Assembly (NCBI RefSeq): GCF_039655865.1
Contig: NZ_JBBYXL010000010.1
Span: 62,001-126,000, forward strand
Direction of reading: 5' to 3'
DNA length: 64,000 bases
Source of the DNA: Prosthecobacter sp. SYSU 5D2
Lineage (GTDB): Bacteria; Verrucomicrobiota; Verrucomicrobiia; Verrucomicrobiales; Verrucomicrobiaceae
Below the pieces are notes generated by a model. That model was given only the letters and a program-made list of their open reading frames with translations. It had not been told where the DNA came from and searched no databases. A program made the translations under genes and the position numbers. Below are positions 29,209-37,283 of this stretch, piece after piece (the first letter of the stretch is position 1; each line of letters opens with the position of its first letter).

Positions 29209-30873
29209 TTATGAGGCCCGGTTCACCGCGCTCACCACCGCCTTGATGGAGGCCAGCTCGATGTTCGTATCCACTCCAGCACCCCAGACCGTTTTGCCAT
29301 CCGGCAGGCGGATCTGGATGTAGGCCAGCGCACTCGCCTCTGACCCGCTGCTGAGGCTCTGCTCCCGGAAGTTCGCCACCTCAAACACAGGCGCGCCTCC
29401 GTCCAGGATCATGCCCTGGACAAACGCCGCGATGGGCCCGTTGCCCGTGCCCGTGATGGCCATCTCCACGCCATTCTTCAGCAGGCTGCACCGGCAGGTG
29501 AACACACCGTCCACCCCGTCTGCATGGAAGTGATGCAGCGCATATGGGCTCTCCCTTTGGATGTACTCGTTCCAGAACATGTTGCGCAGCTCTGCCGCCG
29601 TCACCTCACGGCCCAGGCTGTCCACCAGATCATTGGCGATGGGGCCAAACTCCCGCTGCATGTCCTTCGGCAGCTCAATGCCAAATTCGCTCTCCAGCAG
29701 ATAAGCCACTCCGCCCTTGCCGCTCTGGCTGTTCACCCGGATCACCTCCCGGTATTCCCGGCCGATGTCGTTGGGGTCAATCGTCAGGTAGGGCACATCC
29801 CACAGGGACTTGTGCTCCTCATATCCCGTCAGCCCTTTCTTAATCGCATCCTGATGGCTGCCGCTGAAGGCCGTGAAGACCAGCTCCCCCGCATACGGCT
29901 GGCGCGGTGGCACTGTCATCCCCGTCGTGCGCTCATACATGTGAATCAGCCCGCTCATGTCGCTGAAATCCAGGCCCGGCGAGATGCCGTGCATGTACAG
30001 GTTCATCGCCACCTGCACGATGTCCAGATTGCCCGTGCGCTCCCCGTTGCCAAACAGCGTCCCCTCCACCCGGTCCGCGCCCGCCAGCAGGCCCAGCTCC
30101 GTCGCCGCCGTGCCCGTGCCACGGTCATTGTGGGTGTGCAGGCTGATGATCAGGCTCTCGCGGTTTTTGATGTTCGTGCAGATCCATTCGATCTGATCCG
30201 CATACACATTCGGCATCGCCACCTCCACCGTGTCCGGCAGGTTCAAAATCATCTTCCGCTCCGGTGTCGGCTGCCACACATCCATCACCGCCTCGCTGAT
30301 CTCCTTGGCAAATTCCACCTCTGTCGCGCTGAAGCTCTCCGGGGAATACTGCAGCGTCACCTGCGTGCCCGTCTCCTCCAGCCTGTGCAGCCGGTCCTTG
30401 ATCATCTGCGCCCCCTTCACCGCGATGGCGATGATCTCCTCCTTCGTTTTGCCAAACACATACTTCCGCTGCGCCGGCGACGTGGAGTTATACATGTGGA
30501 TCACCACCTTCTTCGCCCCCAGCAGAGACTCCACCGTCTTCTCGATCAGGTCCTCCCGCGCCTGCACCAGGCACTGGATCGTCACATCCTCCGGGATGCG
30601 CTTCTCCTCAATCAGCCTTCGGTTGAAGGCAAACTCTGTGTTCGAGGCGGAAGGGAACCCCACCTCGATCTCCTTGAACCCGCACTTCACCAGCGCATCG
30701 AACATCTCCAGCTTTTGGGACACATTCATCGGCACCGCCAGCGCCTGGTTGCCATCGCGCAGATCCACACTGCACCACATCGGTGCCTGGGAAAGGTGGC
30801 GCGCCGGCCATTGACGGTTCGGCAGGGAGATCAGCGGAAACGGCTGATATTTGGAGGACGGATTCTTCAACAT
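29209..30873 (-). CDS. leuA: 2-isopropylmalate synthase
   Basis: 554 residues, the long LeuA type. It condenses acetyl-CoA with 2-oxoisovalerate, the committed step of leucine synthesis, in the cytosol. Seen directly: VDLRDGNQAL (metal and substrate site), EVGFPSASNTEF, SLHTHNDRGTGTAATELGL (metal-binding HTH), GADRVEGTLFGNGERTGN, and a C-terminal regulatory domain (GTGNGPIAAF, ASALAYIQIRLPDGKTVWGAG) which binds leucine for feedback inhibition. Start MLKNPSSKYQPFPLISLPNR is the family's usual N-terminus. The ~320-bp region upstream holds no visible attenuator or T-box. No other leu gene is adjacent. Confidence 0.95.
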   Translation of the reverse strand: MLKNPSSKYQPFPLISLPNRQWPARHLSQAPMWCSVDLRDGNQALAVPMNVSQKLEMFDALVKCGFKEIEVGFPSASNTEFAFNRRLIEEKRIPEDVTIQCLVQAREDLIEKTVESLLGAKKVVIHMYNSTSPAQRKYVFGKTKEEIIAIAVKGAQMIKDRLHRLEETGTQVTLQYSPESFSATEVEFAKEISEAVMDVWQPTPERKMILNLPDTVEVAMPNVYADQIEWICTNIKNRESLIISLHTHNDRGTGTAATELGLLAGADRVEGTLFGNGERTGNLDIVQVAMNLYMHGISPGLDFSDMSGLIHMYERTTGMTVPPRQPYAGELVFTAFSGSHQDAIKKGLTGYEEHKSLWDVPYLTIDPNDIGREYREVIRVNSQSGKGGVAYLLESEFGIELPKDMQREFGPIANDLVDSLGREVTAAELRNMFWNEYIQRESPYALHHFHADGVDGVFTCRCSLLKNGVEMAITGTGNGPIAAFVQGMILDGGAPVFEVANFREQSLSSGSEASALAYIQIRLPDGKTVWGAGVDTNIELASIKAVVSAVNRAS

Positions 30874-31194
30874 GACAGTACAGGAATAAGGACAGCTTTA
30901 ACAAGATTGGCAGGCTTTGCAGGAAGGAATTTCCTGAAATAACCGGAGGCAGGATGCCGCATCGTGACGGCAAAGCATGGCGAGGAAACACGGGCCGCCT
31001 ACCCTAGCGTAAGTCGCAGGGAAAGGAGAGAAAGAGCCAGGGCCAAAGGGTTCACCCCCTAAAATAGGCACACCCGCGCCCGAACGCACGCAGTTTTTTC
31101 CAACAGCGAAATTCTGGATTCAAAGTGAAAATCTCCCAGCCTCACCTTGCCAAACCTCCGCACCCGCCTAACATGTGATCGCTGCATGCAGCAC
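30874..31194. other. Spacer between leuA and tRNA-Ser
   Basis: About 320 bp that must hold the leuA promoter (minus strand) and the tRNA promoter (plus strand). I see no convincing hairpin leader, repeat or gene in it; short frames on either strand lack family features. Confidence 0.4.
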
Positions 31195-31284
31195 GGAAGG
31201 GTGGCTGAGTGGTCTAAAGTACCTGACTCGAAATCAGACGTGGGGGCAACTTCACCGTGGGTTCGAATCCCACCCCTTCCGCCA
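31195..31284 (+). tRNA. tRNA-Ser (anticodon CGA), CCA encoded
   Basis: Acceptor GGAAGGG (31195-31201) pairs with CCCTTCC (31274-31280); discriminator G 31281 and CCA 31282-31284 are encoded. The anticodon loop CTCGAAA gives anticodon CGA, reading UCG serine codons. The long variable arm typical of tRNA-Ser (around GTGGGGGCAACTTCAC) and the T-loop GTTCGAATC are present. Confidence 0.95.
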
Positions 31285-31286
31285 TT

Positions 31287-31308
31287 CTTCGCCGGCTCAA
31301 CGGCGAAG
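31287..31308. other. Hairpin directly after tRNA-Ser
   Basis: 8-bp perfect arms (CTTCGCCG / CGGCGAAG) with a 6-nt loop, starting 2 nt after the CCA end. No T-run follows, so it may be a processing or weak termination signal rather than a classic terminator. Confidence 0.4.
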
Positions 31309-31615
31309 AGTGCCCTCCGAAGCTTGGCCTGTTTGCCAGTGCGTCGAGAGTAGCGTCCCCGGATGATGCGGGTGTAATCTTCAAGGCTTTCTTTCATCAG
31401 TCGTGGCTCCATCAACCACGGGGTCCTCTTTTATGAGGCACTGCGGTTCGTACCATTCCCAGGCATTTCTCTGGTCCATCGCCCTTTCCAGGTGTATTCT
31501 TTGAGGGTAGCGACTGCCAGTCTGGTGCCCGCTCCAACTTTCGGCCTCGGGATTCCTTTTGTGACCCACATGGTTCTTTGCAACAATCTCAGGCTGTGCT
31601 TGTCTCACGCCTTCC
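31309..31615. other. Spacer between tRNA-Ser and the gsp cluster
   Basis: About 300 bp with no convincing gene. Minus-strand frames run through it, one of them continuing across the tRNA, but they have no recognisable domain. It presumably holds the promoter of the type II secretion genes. Confidence 0.4.
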
Positions 31616-32875
31616 ATGCCTAATTTTGCCTATCAAGCTGCCGATGCCACAGGTCGCGATGTCTCCGGGACCATCGAGGCCCAGGATCGTACCACTGCGC
31701 TGAGACAGCTCACAGGCAAAGGATTGCAGCCTTTCAAGATCAGCGAGGCCTCCGCCAAGGCAACTGCGGCGGGCAAAGCGGCGGCCGCCAAGGCCAAAGC
31801 GGGCGAGCCTGTGGATGAAACGGCGCCCATCAAACTCAGCAACGGCCAGCTCCAGCTTTTCACCGAAGAACTTTCCGAACTGCTCGAGGCCGGCATGCGG
31901 CTGGAAGCCGCGCTGAAGCTCATGGAAGGGAAGGGCACCGCTGGCACTCACAGCCGTATCGCCCGCCGTCTTGGTAATCTGATCCGGGAGGGCCACCCCT
32001 TCAGCAGCGCCTTGCGCCAGTCCTCCCCCTCCTTTGGCGAGCTCTTCTGCTCCGTCGCCGCCGCCGGTGAGGCCGGCGGTTCCCTGGCCGATGCTATGAA
32101 ACGACAGGCCCAGTACCTCGCCAGCGTCCGCGAGATGCGCAGCCAGGTGGCCGTGGCGCTTATTTACCCAGGATTCCTGGTGACCTCTGCCATCGGAGTT
32201 ACCATTCTTTTCACGACCTTTCTCATCCCCCGGCTCAGCGTCATGATGTCCAACATGCGAGGAGGTGTGCCCAAAGGCATTCAATTCGTCATGGCGGTGT
32301 CGGATTTTACCCGGACCTATTGGTGGCTCATTCTCGCCGCTATGGCCTTAATTGCACTGGCGTTTTGGGTTTGGTCAGGGTCCAAAATGGGTCGTCCTGT
32401 ATGGGATCAGACTAAGTTGAAAATTCCCCTCATCGGGAATGTTTTGATGACCAGTTTTCACAATCAGTTTTTGGAAACTCTGGCCAGTCTATCAGGAGGC
32501 GGTTTGCCTTTGCTCAAAGGCCTGGAGCTGGCATCACGTGTCTCCTCCAACCAGTTTATTCAGAAGCAGCTTGAGCATGTGACGGCCAGCGTGCGTGACG
32601 GTGCCTCTCTCTCGCGCGGTCTCGAAAAAACTTCACTTTTCCCTATTAGGCTCCTGGAAATGGTGCGCATCGGCGAGCATACCGGCGATCTCAGTGGGAC
32701 GCTCCGCCGGACTGCTGACCGGTGCGGTCGTGAGCTGAGCAAAAGCCTGGAGAAAATGATGGCGCTCATGCAGCCGGTCATCATTCTTGTCATGGCCGCC
32801 CTCGTCGGTGTCATGGCCTACATCATGATCTCCGTGATCTTCGAAACCGTGTCTGCCATGAAAACTCGCGGGTGA
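31616..32875 (+). CDS. gspF: Type II secretion inner-membrane platform protein GspF
   Basis: 419 residues. An N-terminal cytoplasmic domain (FAYQAADATGRDVSGTIEAQ), an Ala/Lys-rich linker (~48-70), and two T2SSF domains beginning near residue 80 (LFTEELSELLEAGMRLEAAL) and near 280 (FLETLASLSGGGLPLLKGLE). Three membrane segments: ~180-205, ~235-255 and ~388-410. GspF links the GspE ATPase to pseudopilus assembly in the inner membrane. It opens a six-gene cluster with pseudopilins G, H, I, J and K, which fixes the assignment to type II secretion rather than type IV pili. GspE and GspD are not in the window after it or before it. Confidence 0.88.
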   Translation: MPNFAYQAADATGRDVSGTIEAQDRTTALRQLTGKGLQPFKISEASAKATAAGKAAAAKAKAGEPVDETAPIKLSNGQLQLFTEELSELLEAGMRLEAALKLMEGKGTAGTHSRIARRLGNLIREGHPFSSALRQSSPSFGELFCSVAAAGEAGGSLADAMKRQAQYLASVREMRSQVAVALIYPGFLVTSAIGVTILFTTFLIPRLSVMMSNMRGGVPKGIQFVMAVSDFTRTYWWLILAAMALIALAFWVWSGSKMGRPVWDQTKLKIPLIGNVLMTSFHNQFLETLASLSGGGLPLLKGLELASRVSSNQFIQKQLEHVTASVRDGASLSRGLEKTSLFPIRLLEMVRIGEHTGDLSGTLRRTADRCGRELSKSLEKMMALMQPVIILVMAALVGVMAYIMISVIFETVSAMKTRG

Positions 32876-32942
32876 TAAATAATCCTTCGCTAGTAACTAA
32901 TCCCGAACGTTTTCCTTCGCACTGCCACCAATACTTTACTTC

Positions 32943-33392
32943 ATGAACATAACACACATCCAGTCAACTGCCCCGGCACGATCTTTCCACCGCCTTTTGA
33001 ATCCTGTCAGAAAGGCTTTTACCCTGATGGAAATGATGCTCGTGCTGGCCATTATTGCCCTGTTGATTGCGATTGGAGCGGTGGCATTGCAAAACGTTCA
33101 GGGAGGCGCCGAAATCACAGCCGCCGAAGCCCACATGAACACCATCAAGGTGGCCATCACCCAGTATAAAACTCTCAACCGCACGCTTCCAGGAAAGCTT
33201 GAGGATCTGGTCAAACCCCCTGCAAATGCCCGCGTAAAGAAATCATTGCTCAAAGATAGTGGCATTAAAGACCCCTGGCAGAACATTTATCAATACCGTA
33301 GCCCCGGAAAAACAAACGGTCAGCCTTATGAAGTCTTTTCCATGGGGCCAGACGGCAAGGCTGGCACTGAGGACGATGTGTATTCGGATTGA
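32943..33392 (+). CDS. gspG: Major pseudopilin GspG
   Basis: 149 residues. A long (25-residue) basic leader ends RKA, and prepilin peptidase would cut before FTLMEMMLVLAIIALLIAIG, leaving Phe1 and the conserved Glu5. The C-terminal PYEVFSMGPDGKAGTEDDVY is the calcium-binding GspG signature, and DPWQNIYQYRSPG also matches. It forms the body of the periplasmic pseudopilus. Second gene of the cluster, 67 bp after gspF; that gap is larger than others, so it may have its own promoter for high expression. Confidence 0.92.
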   Translation: MNITHIQSTAPARSFHRLLNPVRKAFTLMEMMLVLAIIALLIAIGAVALQNVQGGAEITAAEAHMNTIKVAITQYKTLNRTLPGKLEDLVKPPANARVKKSLLKDSGIKDPWQNIYQYRSPGKTNGQPYEVFSMGPDGKAGTEDDVYSD

Positions 33393-33423
33393 TCTTCACC
33401 TGGGCCCGGTGGGGGCATAGGCT

Positions 33424-33885
33424 ATGAAACTTGTACCTCCTCATCGCTCCGCTTCAGGATTTACACTCCTGGAGCTCATTGTGGTTATGAGCATCATGCT
33501 GTTGGTCATTGGTCTTGGCTTCGGCAGTTTTTCTATGCTGGATGACAATGATCCGTTTGAAAAACCGGCACAAGATCTCACTCAGATGTCCAGGTTTGCG
33601 ATCAATGCCGCTGTGCTGCAGCATCGCACGCTGACCATTGCTTTTGACAAGGAAGGGTTCGGCATTCTCGGATCAACTAACCGGGAAGGAGACTACTCAA
33701 GGGTGCCCAAAGGTATGAAAATCTTCATTCTTCGTCTGGGGGCAAGGGACTGGGAAAAGGCGGAGGGACATAATTGGCAGTTTGGGGAACAGGGGATTTG
33801 TGAACCGATCAAGGTCCGCTTCGAATCTCAGGCAGGAGTTCGCGACCTTGCTTTTCATCCCTTAACAGGAATGACCGTAGATTAA
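33424..33885 (+). CDS. gspH: Minor pseudopilin GspH-like
   Basis: 153 residues. The prepilin site is SASG followed by FTLLELIVVMSIMLLVIGLG with Glu5. The remainder is short and strand-rich: QMSRFAINAAVLQHRTLTIAFDKEGF has the GspH/FimT-like layout. Minor pseudopilin that sits near the tip of the pseudopilus. Position between gspG and gspI supports H. Sequence similarity in this family is weak outside the helix, so the letter is assigned mainly by gene order. Confidence 0.75.
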   Translation: MKLVPPHRSASGFTLLELIVVMSIMLLVIGLGFGSFSMLDDNDPFEKPAQDLTQMSRFAINAAVLQHRTLTIAFDKEGFGILGSTNREGDYSRVPKGMKIFILRLGARDWEKAEGHNWQFGEQGICEPIKVRFESQAGVRDLAFHPLTGMTVD

Positions 33886-33889
33886 CGCC

Positions 33890-34348
33890 ATGAATTTCAG
33901 AGCCCCACATCTCTATCCGGCAGGAGTGCATCGTCTTGCCGGACCCGCTCAGTCACGACGAGGAATGACCTTGATGGAGGTGCTTCTGGCGCTTGCTGTT
34001 TTCAGTATTGCGGCCATGGCTCTGGTAGGAACCCTCACGCAGATTGCCACCGTCGGTTCAGAATCTCAGCGCTTGCTCGAAATCGAACAGAGCTTGGAGT
34101 CATTGATTGATGAATACGGCAAGATGCCGCAAGTCCGCGAGATGGACGAGCAGATCAAGCCGGGTTCTGATGGCGTCGCCTACCGGGTCGTCATCCAGCA
34201 GGTGAAGGACCTGCAAAACCAGGATGGCCGCTTTTTGCAAAACACCTTTCGCATCCTCGCCGTCGCGCGCTGGGATGAAGGCGCTGGCCCCATTGAAATG
34301 CAGGCGGAAACTTACCGGTATGCAGGCGCTTTCCTGCCTATTAACTGA
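33890..34348 (+). CDS. gspI: Minor pseudopilin GspI-like
   Basis: 152 residues. Leader ends QSRRG, then MTLMEVLLALAVFSIAAMAL with Glu5 after cleavage; the MTLMEVLLAL start is characteristic of GspI. The body continues LVGTLTQIATVGSESQRLLE and YRVVIQQVKDLQNQDGR. It is thought to nucleate the I-J-K tip complex. It starts 5 bp after the gspH stop, so the genes are probably translationally coupled. The letter rests on helix sequence plus order. Confidence 0.78.
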   Translation: MNFRAPHLYPAGVHRLAGPAQSRRGMTLMEVLLALAVFSIAAMALVGTLTQIATVGSESQRLLEIEQSLESLIDEYGKMPQVREMDEQIKPGSDGVAYRVVIQQVKDLQNQDGRFLQNTFRILAVARWDEGAGPIEMQAETYRYAGAFLPIN

Positions 34349-34359
34349 AGCTGCAACGG

Positions 34360-35112
34360 ATGAAAACACGTCTTTCCCATGCAGCCTCTGCCACCGCTTT
34401 CACTTTGCTGGAGATGGTGGTGGCGATGTCAGCTTTTCTTCTGCTCATGGGTGGGATCTTTGCCATCGCAAATGGCACGATGGAACTGGGCAGCGACTTG
34501 GCCATCATGCAAGAGAGGTCACTGATTCGGCAGAATTTTATTTCGTTTTTACGCCGCTCGTTTCGCAACCTGCCGGGGGATGCGGAACTGCGGCTGACGG
34601 TGACCGCGCGTGGCAGCTCCTATGTGCCGAGCCTTAATTTTGTCAATGGCGGTACGTCCTTCACGCCTGGGACGCCGCTGCCGCCGGAGACCAGTGTGGA
34701 CCTTTTTGCCGAGGAGCGTCCGGGAGGGTACCTGCGGGTGGGTCTGCGCCTGCTGGATGAGCGGCAGACCCGGGCGCTGCGCTCCGGGCAAAATGTGCAG
34801 TATGCCCGGGGACAGGGCAGCATCCCGTTGCTGGACAATGTCAGCCGCTTTGAATGGCGGTATTACGATTCCGCCACCAGCCGGTGGGAAAACAACTGGA
34901 AGCAGGCCCGCCGGCCTTTGATGGCGGAGCTGAACCTGAAGCTGGATGACGGCTTTGAAACCCGCGCGGTCTTCTGGATTCCGCCGGTCATTCCTAACTC
35001 AGTATCAGGCATTGGCATGGGGGTGCCGGTGGCTCCTGTAGTGCCCAACCCAGATGGTTCAGTTCCTGACCCTGATAATCCGGAACCGGATCTGGAGGTG
35101 CAACCTGAATGA
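34360..35112 (+). CDS. gspJ: Minor pseudopilin GspJ-like
   Basis: 250 residues. Prepilin site ATA before FTLLEMVVAMSAFLLLMGGI, Glu5 present. The larger periplasmic domain (LIRQNFISFLRRSFRNLPG, VSRFEWRYYDSATSRWENNW) and size fit GspJ. The C-terminus is a Pro/Asp/Asn-rich low-complexity tail (VVPNPDGSVPDPDNPEPD), unusual for the family. The stop overlaps the gspK start by ATGA. Part of the I-J-K tip complex of the pseudopilus. Confidence 0.78.
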   Translation: MKTRLSHAASATAFTLLEMVVAMSAFLLLMGGIFAIANGTMELGSDLAIMQERSLIRQNFISFLRRSFRNLPGDAELRLTVTARGSSYVPSLNFVNGGTSFTPGTPLPPETSVDLFAEERPGGYLRVGLRLLDERQTRALRSGQNVQYARGQGSIPLLDNVSRFEWRYYDSATSRWENNWKQARRPLMAELNLKLDDGFETRAVFWIPPVIPNSVSGIGMGVPVAPVVPNPDGSVPDPDNPEPDLEVQPE

Positions 35113-36047
35113 TGCAAACCGGGCTTATAACTTCCCATGTCCAGCAGGTCCGCCAGCGTGGTGCGGCCCTGCTGGCGGTGCTGTGGGTCATCGCACTGCT
35201 TATCGGCCTGGTGGCGGCTACGTCCCTTCTGCTCATGCAGGACATCGAGATGGCGGCTGTGAAGCGACAGGTCTTCCGCGCGCGGATGCTGTCGGAGGCG
35301 GCCCTGGCCATCGCTATGAATCCGGATCTCAAGGCGGATGATCCCCTGCTGCGCCGTCAGGTGGCGGAAGATGAGGCTTTCATCGTCGAGATGACCGGTG
35401 AGGACGGGCTGCTGAACCCAAATGTCCTGCTGCAGCGCGAAGACCGGGAGACCTTGCGCCGGGTTTTCATGTACTGGGGGATGAATGTACAGCAGGCGAA
35501 TACCTTGATTGATCGTTTGTTAGACTGGGTGGATGTAGATGACTTCAGCCGCGTGCAGGGCGGAGAGAAGAAGCTTTATAACATCGCCGGCATGCCCTTC
35601 AACCGGCCTTTCCGTTCCATTGAGGAGATGGCCCTGGTCAGCGGCATGGAGCTGGTGGAAGAGGGCTATCCCAACTGGCGGAGCTGGTTTAGCATCTATG
35701 CCAGCGGGGTCCTGGATGTGAATGAAGCCCAGCCTGAAGTCATCGCTGCCGTGACGGGCACGGACATCCGTTATGCCCAGACTCTGCGGACCCAGCGCCT
35801 GGGCCGGGATGGCATCCTCAACACTCTGGATGATGCCCCCGTACCGGACATTGCCAGCGCCATGGCCATTCTGGGCCTGTCCGCCAATGATCCACAGGGT
35901 TTTTCCAGCATCCTTTCTGTGCAGAGCGCCACCCGCCGCATCCTGGTGACGGTAAGGGTCGGTGACCTGGAGCGCCAGACCGCCGCCGTTGTGCGCGGAG
36001 CCATCGGCCAGGGCACCACGGCCATTCTTTGGATGGGGGAAAATTAG
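35109..36047 (+). CDS. gspK: Minor pseudopilin GspK
   Basis: 312 residues, the largest pseudopilin, as expected for K. The processing site RQRG is followed by AALLAVLWVIALLIGLVA; Glu5 is absent, the known hallmark of GspK. Later segments (MTGEDGLLNPNVLLQ, LIDRLLDWVDVDDF, LDVNEAQPEVIAAVTG) match the GspK saposin/helix-hairpin body. The tip subunit caps the pseudopilus. Overlaps gspJ by 4 bp. The stop meets the convergent DUF1501 gene (stops overlap at 36044-36047), so the plus-strand operon ends here without room for a terminator and without gspE, D, L or M. Confidence 0.88.
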   Translation: MMQTGLITSHVQQVRQRGAALLAVLWVIALLIGLVAATSLLLMQDIEMAAVKRQVFRARMLSEAALAIAMNPDLKADDPLLRRQVAEDEAFIVEMTGEDGLLNPNVLLQREDRETLRRVFMYWGMNVQQANTLIDRLLDWVDVDDFSRVQGGEKKLYNIAGMPFNRPFRSIEEMALVSGMELVEEGYPNWRSWFSIYASGVLDVNEAQPEVIAAVTGTDIRYAQTLRTQRLGRDGILNTLDDAPVPDIASAMAILGLSANDPQGFSSILSVQSATRRILVTVRVGDLERQTAAVVRGAIGQGTTAILWMGEN

Positions 36048-37282
36048 GCCGCTTTGGCTCCTGACATCAAGCCCACCGGTTGGATGGGCAGATCCGGAAA
36101 GACTTTATTTGCTTCTTCGTCAGTCAGTCCCACGCTGCCTTGCAGGATCTCCGCAAAGACCTGCCGGCAGTCCGTTTCGGTGAGCAGCCCTCCCGGTCCA
36201 GGGGTGTTGACGTTCACGTCATCATCCGCTTGGATGGGCCATTCACCCATGATCTGGCCGCCTTTGACGCGGTCGCCCAAAGCCATCAAGGCAAAGCCCC
36301 GGCCATGATCGGTGCCCAGCGAGGCATTCTCATAGACCCGCCGGCCAAATTCAGTGGTGACCATCAGGGTATATCGTTGCCGATGATCTTTGAGATCGCT
36401 ATCCAGGGCGGCGAGGCCTTCGGCCAGCAGGCGGATCTGCCCGGCCTGGGTGCCGCTGCTTCTGCCTTGGAAGAAGTGGGTGTCCCAGCCACCCAGATCA
36501 ATGCAGGCCACTTGTAAACCGATCCGCGCTTTGACCAGACGGGAAATCTCCCGCAGGCCGCTGCCAAAGGGTCCGTCGGGATATGCGGCCTGTGGTCCGG
36601 CAGCATCGCCGGTCTGCTGCAAGGCGGAGACCCGGCGGAAGAGATCCAGGGTCTCAACACCACGCCTGCCCAGCAGGGTGACATCGGCTCCATAGAGGGC
36701 GTTGAGCGACCTAACAAAAGATGCTTCTTGATTGCCTGCGGACTTGATGCTGATATCCTCCAGCTTTTCCAGTACGCTGACGGCCGGTGCGCCGCGCAGG
36801 GATTCTGGAAGGGCGGTGCCAATGGCCACGGCGGAAAGCGGAGAGGGATTGTCGCCGTTGCGGGTGCGGAGATAGCGCCCCAGCCAGCCTCCGCCAGCAG
36901 CGATGCCGTGCATGGAATCGCCATGCTCCATCTGGTCCTGACACTCGAAGTGAGAGCCGCTGGTGTTGTCCACCCCGACGGATTGCACCGCCCCCAGCCT
37001 GCCTTCCCTGAAGGCCGTCTCCAGGGGCTTCATGGCGGGGTGCAAGGCATAACGGTCATTGAGCCGGATGGCTGCATCGCCGGAAGGGCCAGGGGCCTGG
37101 ATGGCGAGAGAGGGGCGCAACCGGTAATAGCGGTCATCAGCATAGGGCACCCACAGGTTCAGCGTGTCGGCACCGCCGCGCAGGAAGACGTGAATGAGGG
37201 TGTGCTCCTCCGCGGCTTCGGCCATGGAGCGGGTGGCAAAGGCAAGCCTGGTCAGCAAAGAGCGGCGGGTGAAGGAAGGCAT
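36044..37282 (-). CDS. DUF1501 domain protein
   Basis: 412 residues. An N-terminal Tat-like leader (FTRRSLLTRLAFATRSMAEA) and the DUF1501 body: LIHVFLRGGADTLNLWVPYAD, YALHPAMKPLETAFREGRLG, DNTSGSHFECQDQMEHG, DLGGWDTHFFQ and TEFGRRVYENASLGTDHGRG. DUF1501 has an alkaline-phosphatase/sulfatase-like fold, but its substrate is not known. It is the second gene after the DUF1800 gene, with 1 bp between them, the classic pair. The pair is exported and found widely in planctomycetes, verrucomicrobia and some proteobacteria. Confidence 0.9.
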   Translation of the reverse strand: MPSFTRRSLLTRLAFATRSMAEAAEEHTLIHVFLRGGADTLNLWVPYADDRYYRLRPSLAIQAPGPSGDAAIRLNDRYALHPAMKPLETAFREGRLGAVQSVGVDNTSGSHFECQDQMEHGDSMHGIAAGGGWLGRYLRTRNGDNPSPLSAVAIGTALPESLRGAPAVSVLEKLEDISIKSAGNQEASFVRSLNALYGADVTLLGRRGVETLDLFRRVSALQQTGDAAGPQAAYPDGPFGSGLREISRLVKARIGLQVACIDLGGWDTHFFQGRSSGTQAGQIRLLAEGLAALDSDLKDHRQRYTLMVTTEFGRRVYENASLGTDHGRGFALMALGDRVKGGQIMGEWPIQADDDVNVNTPGPGGLLTETDCRQVFAEILQGSVGLTDEEANKVFPDLPIQPVGLMSGAKAA

Positions 37283-37283
37283 G

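Noticed and set aside
31059-31415. Minus-strand frame of 118 codons across the tRNA-Ser gene (contains GGIRTHGEVAPTSDFESG)
   Set aside because: This is the well-known spurious antisense-tRNA-Ser translation that appears in many databases; it has no independent support.
31309-31615. Remnant of an integrase next to tRNA-Ser
   Set aside because: Minus-strand frames there have basic helix-like stretches but no tyrosine-recombinase motif and no duplicated tRNA 3' end was found.
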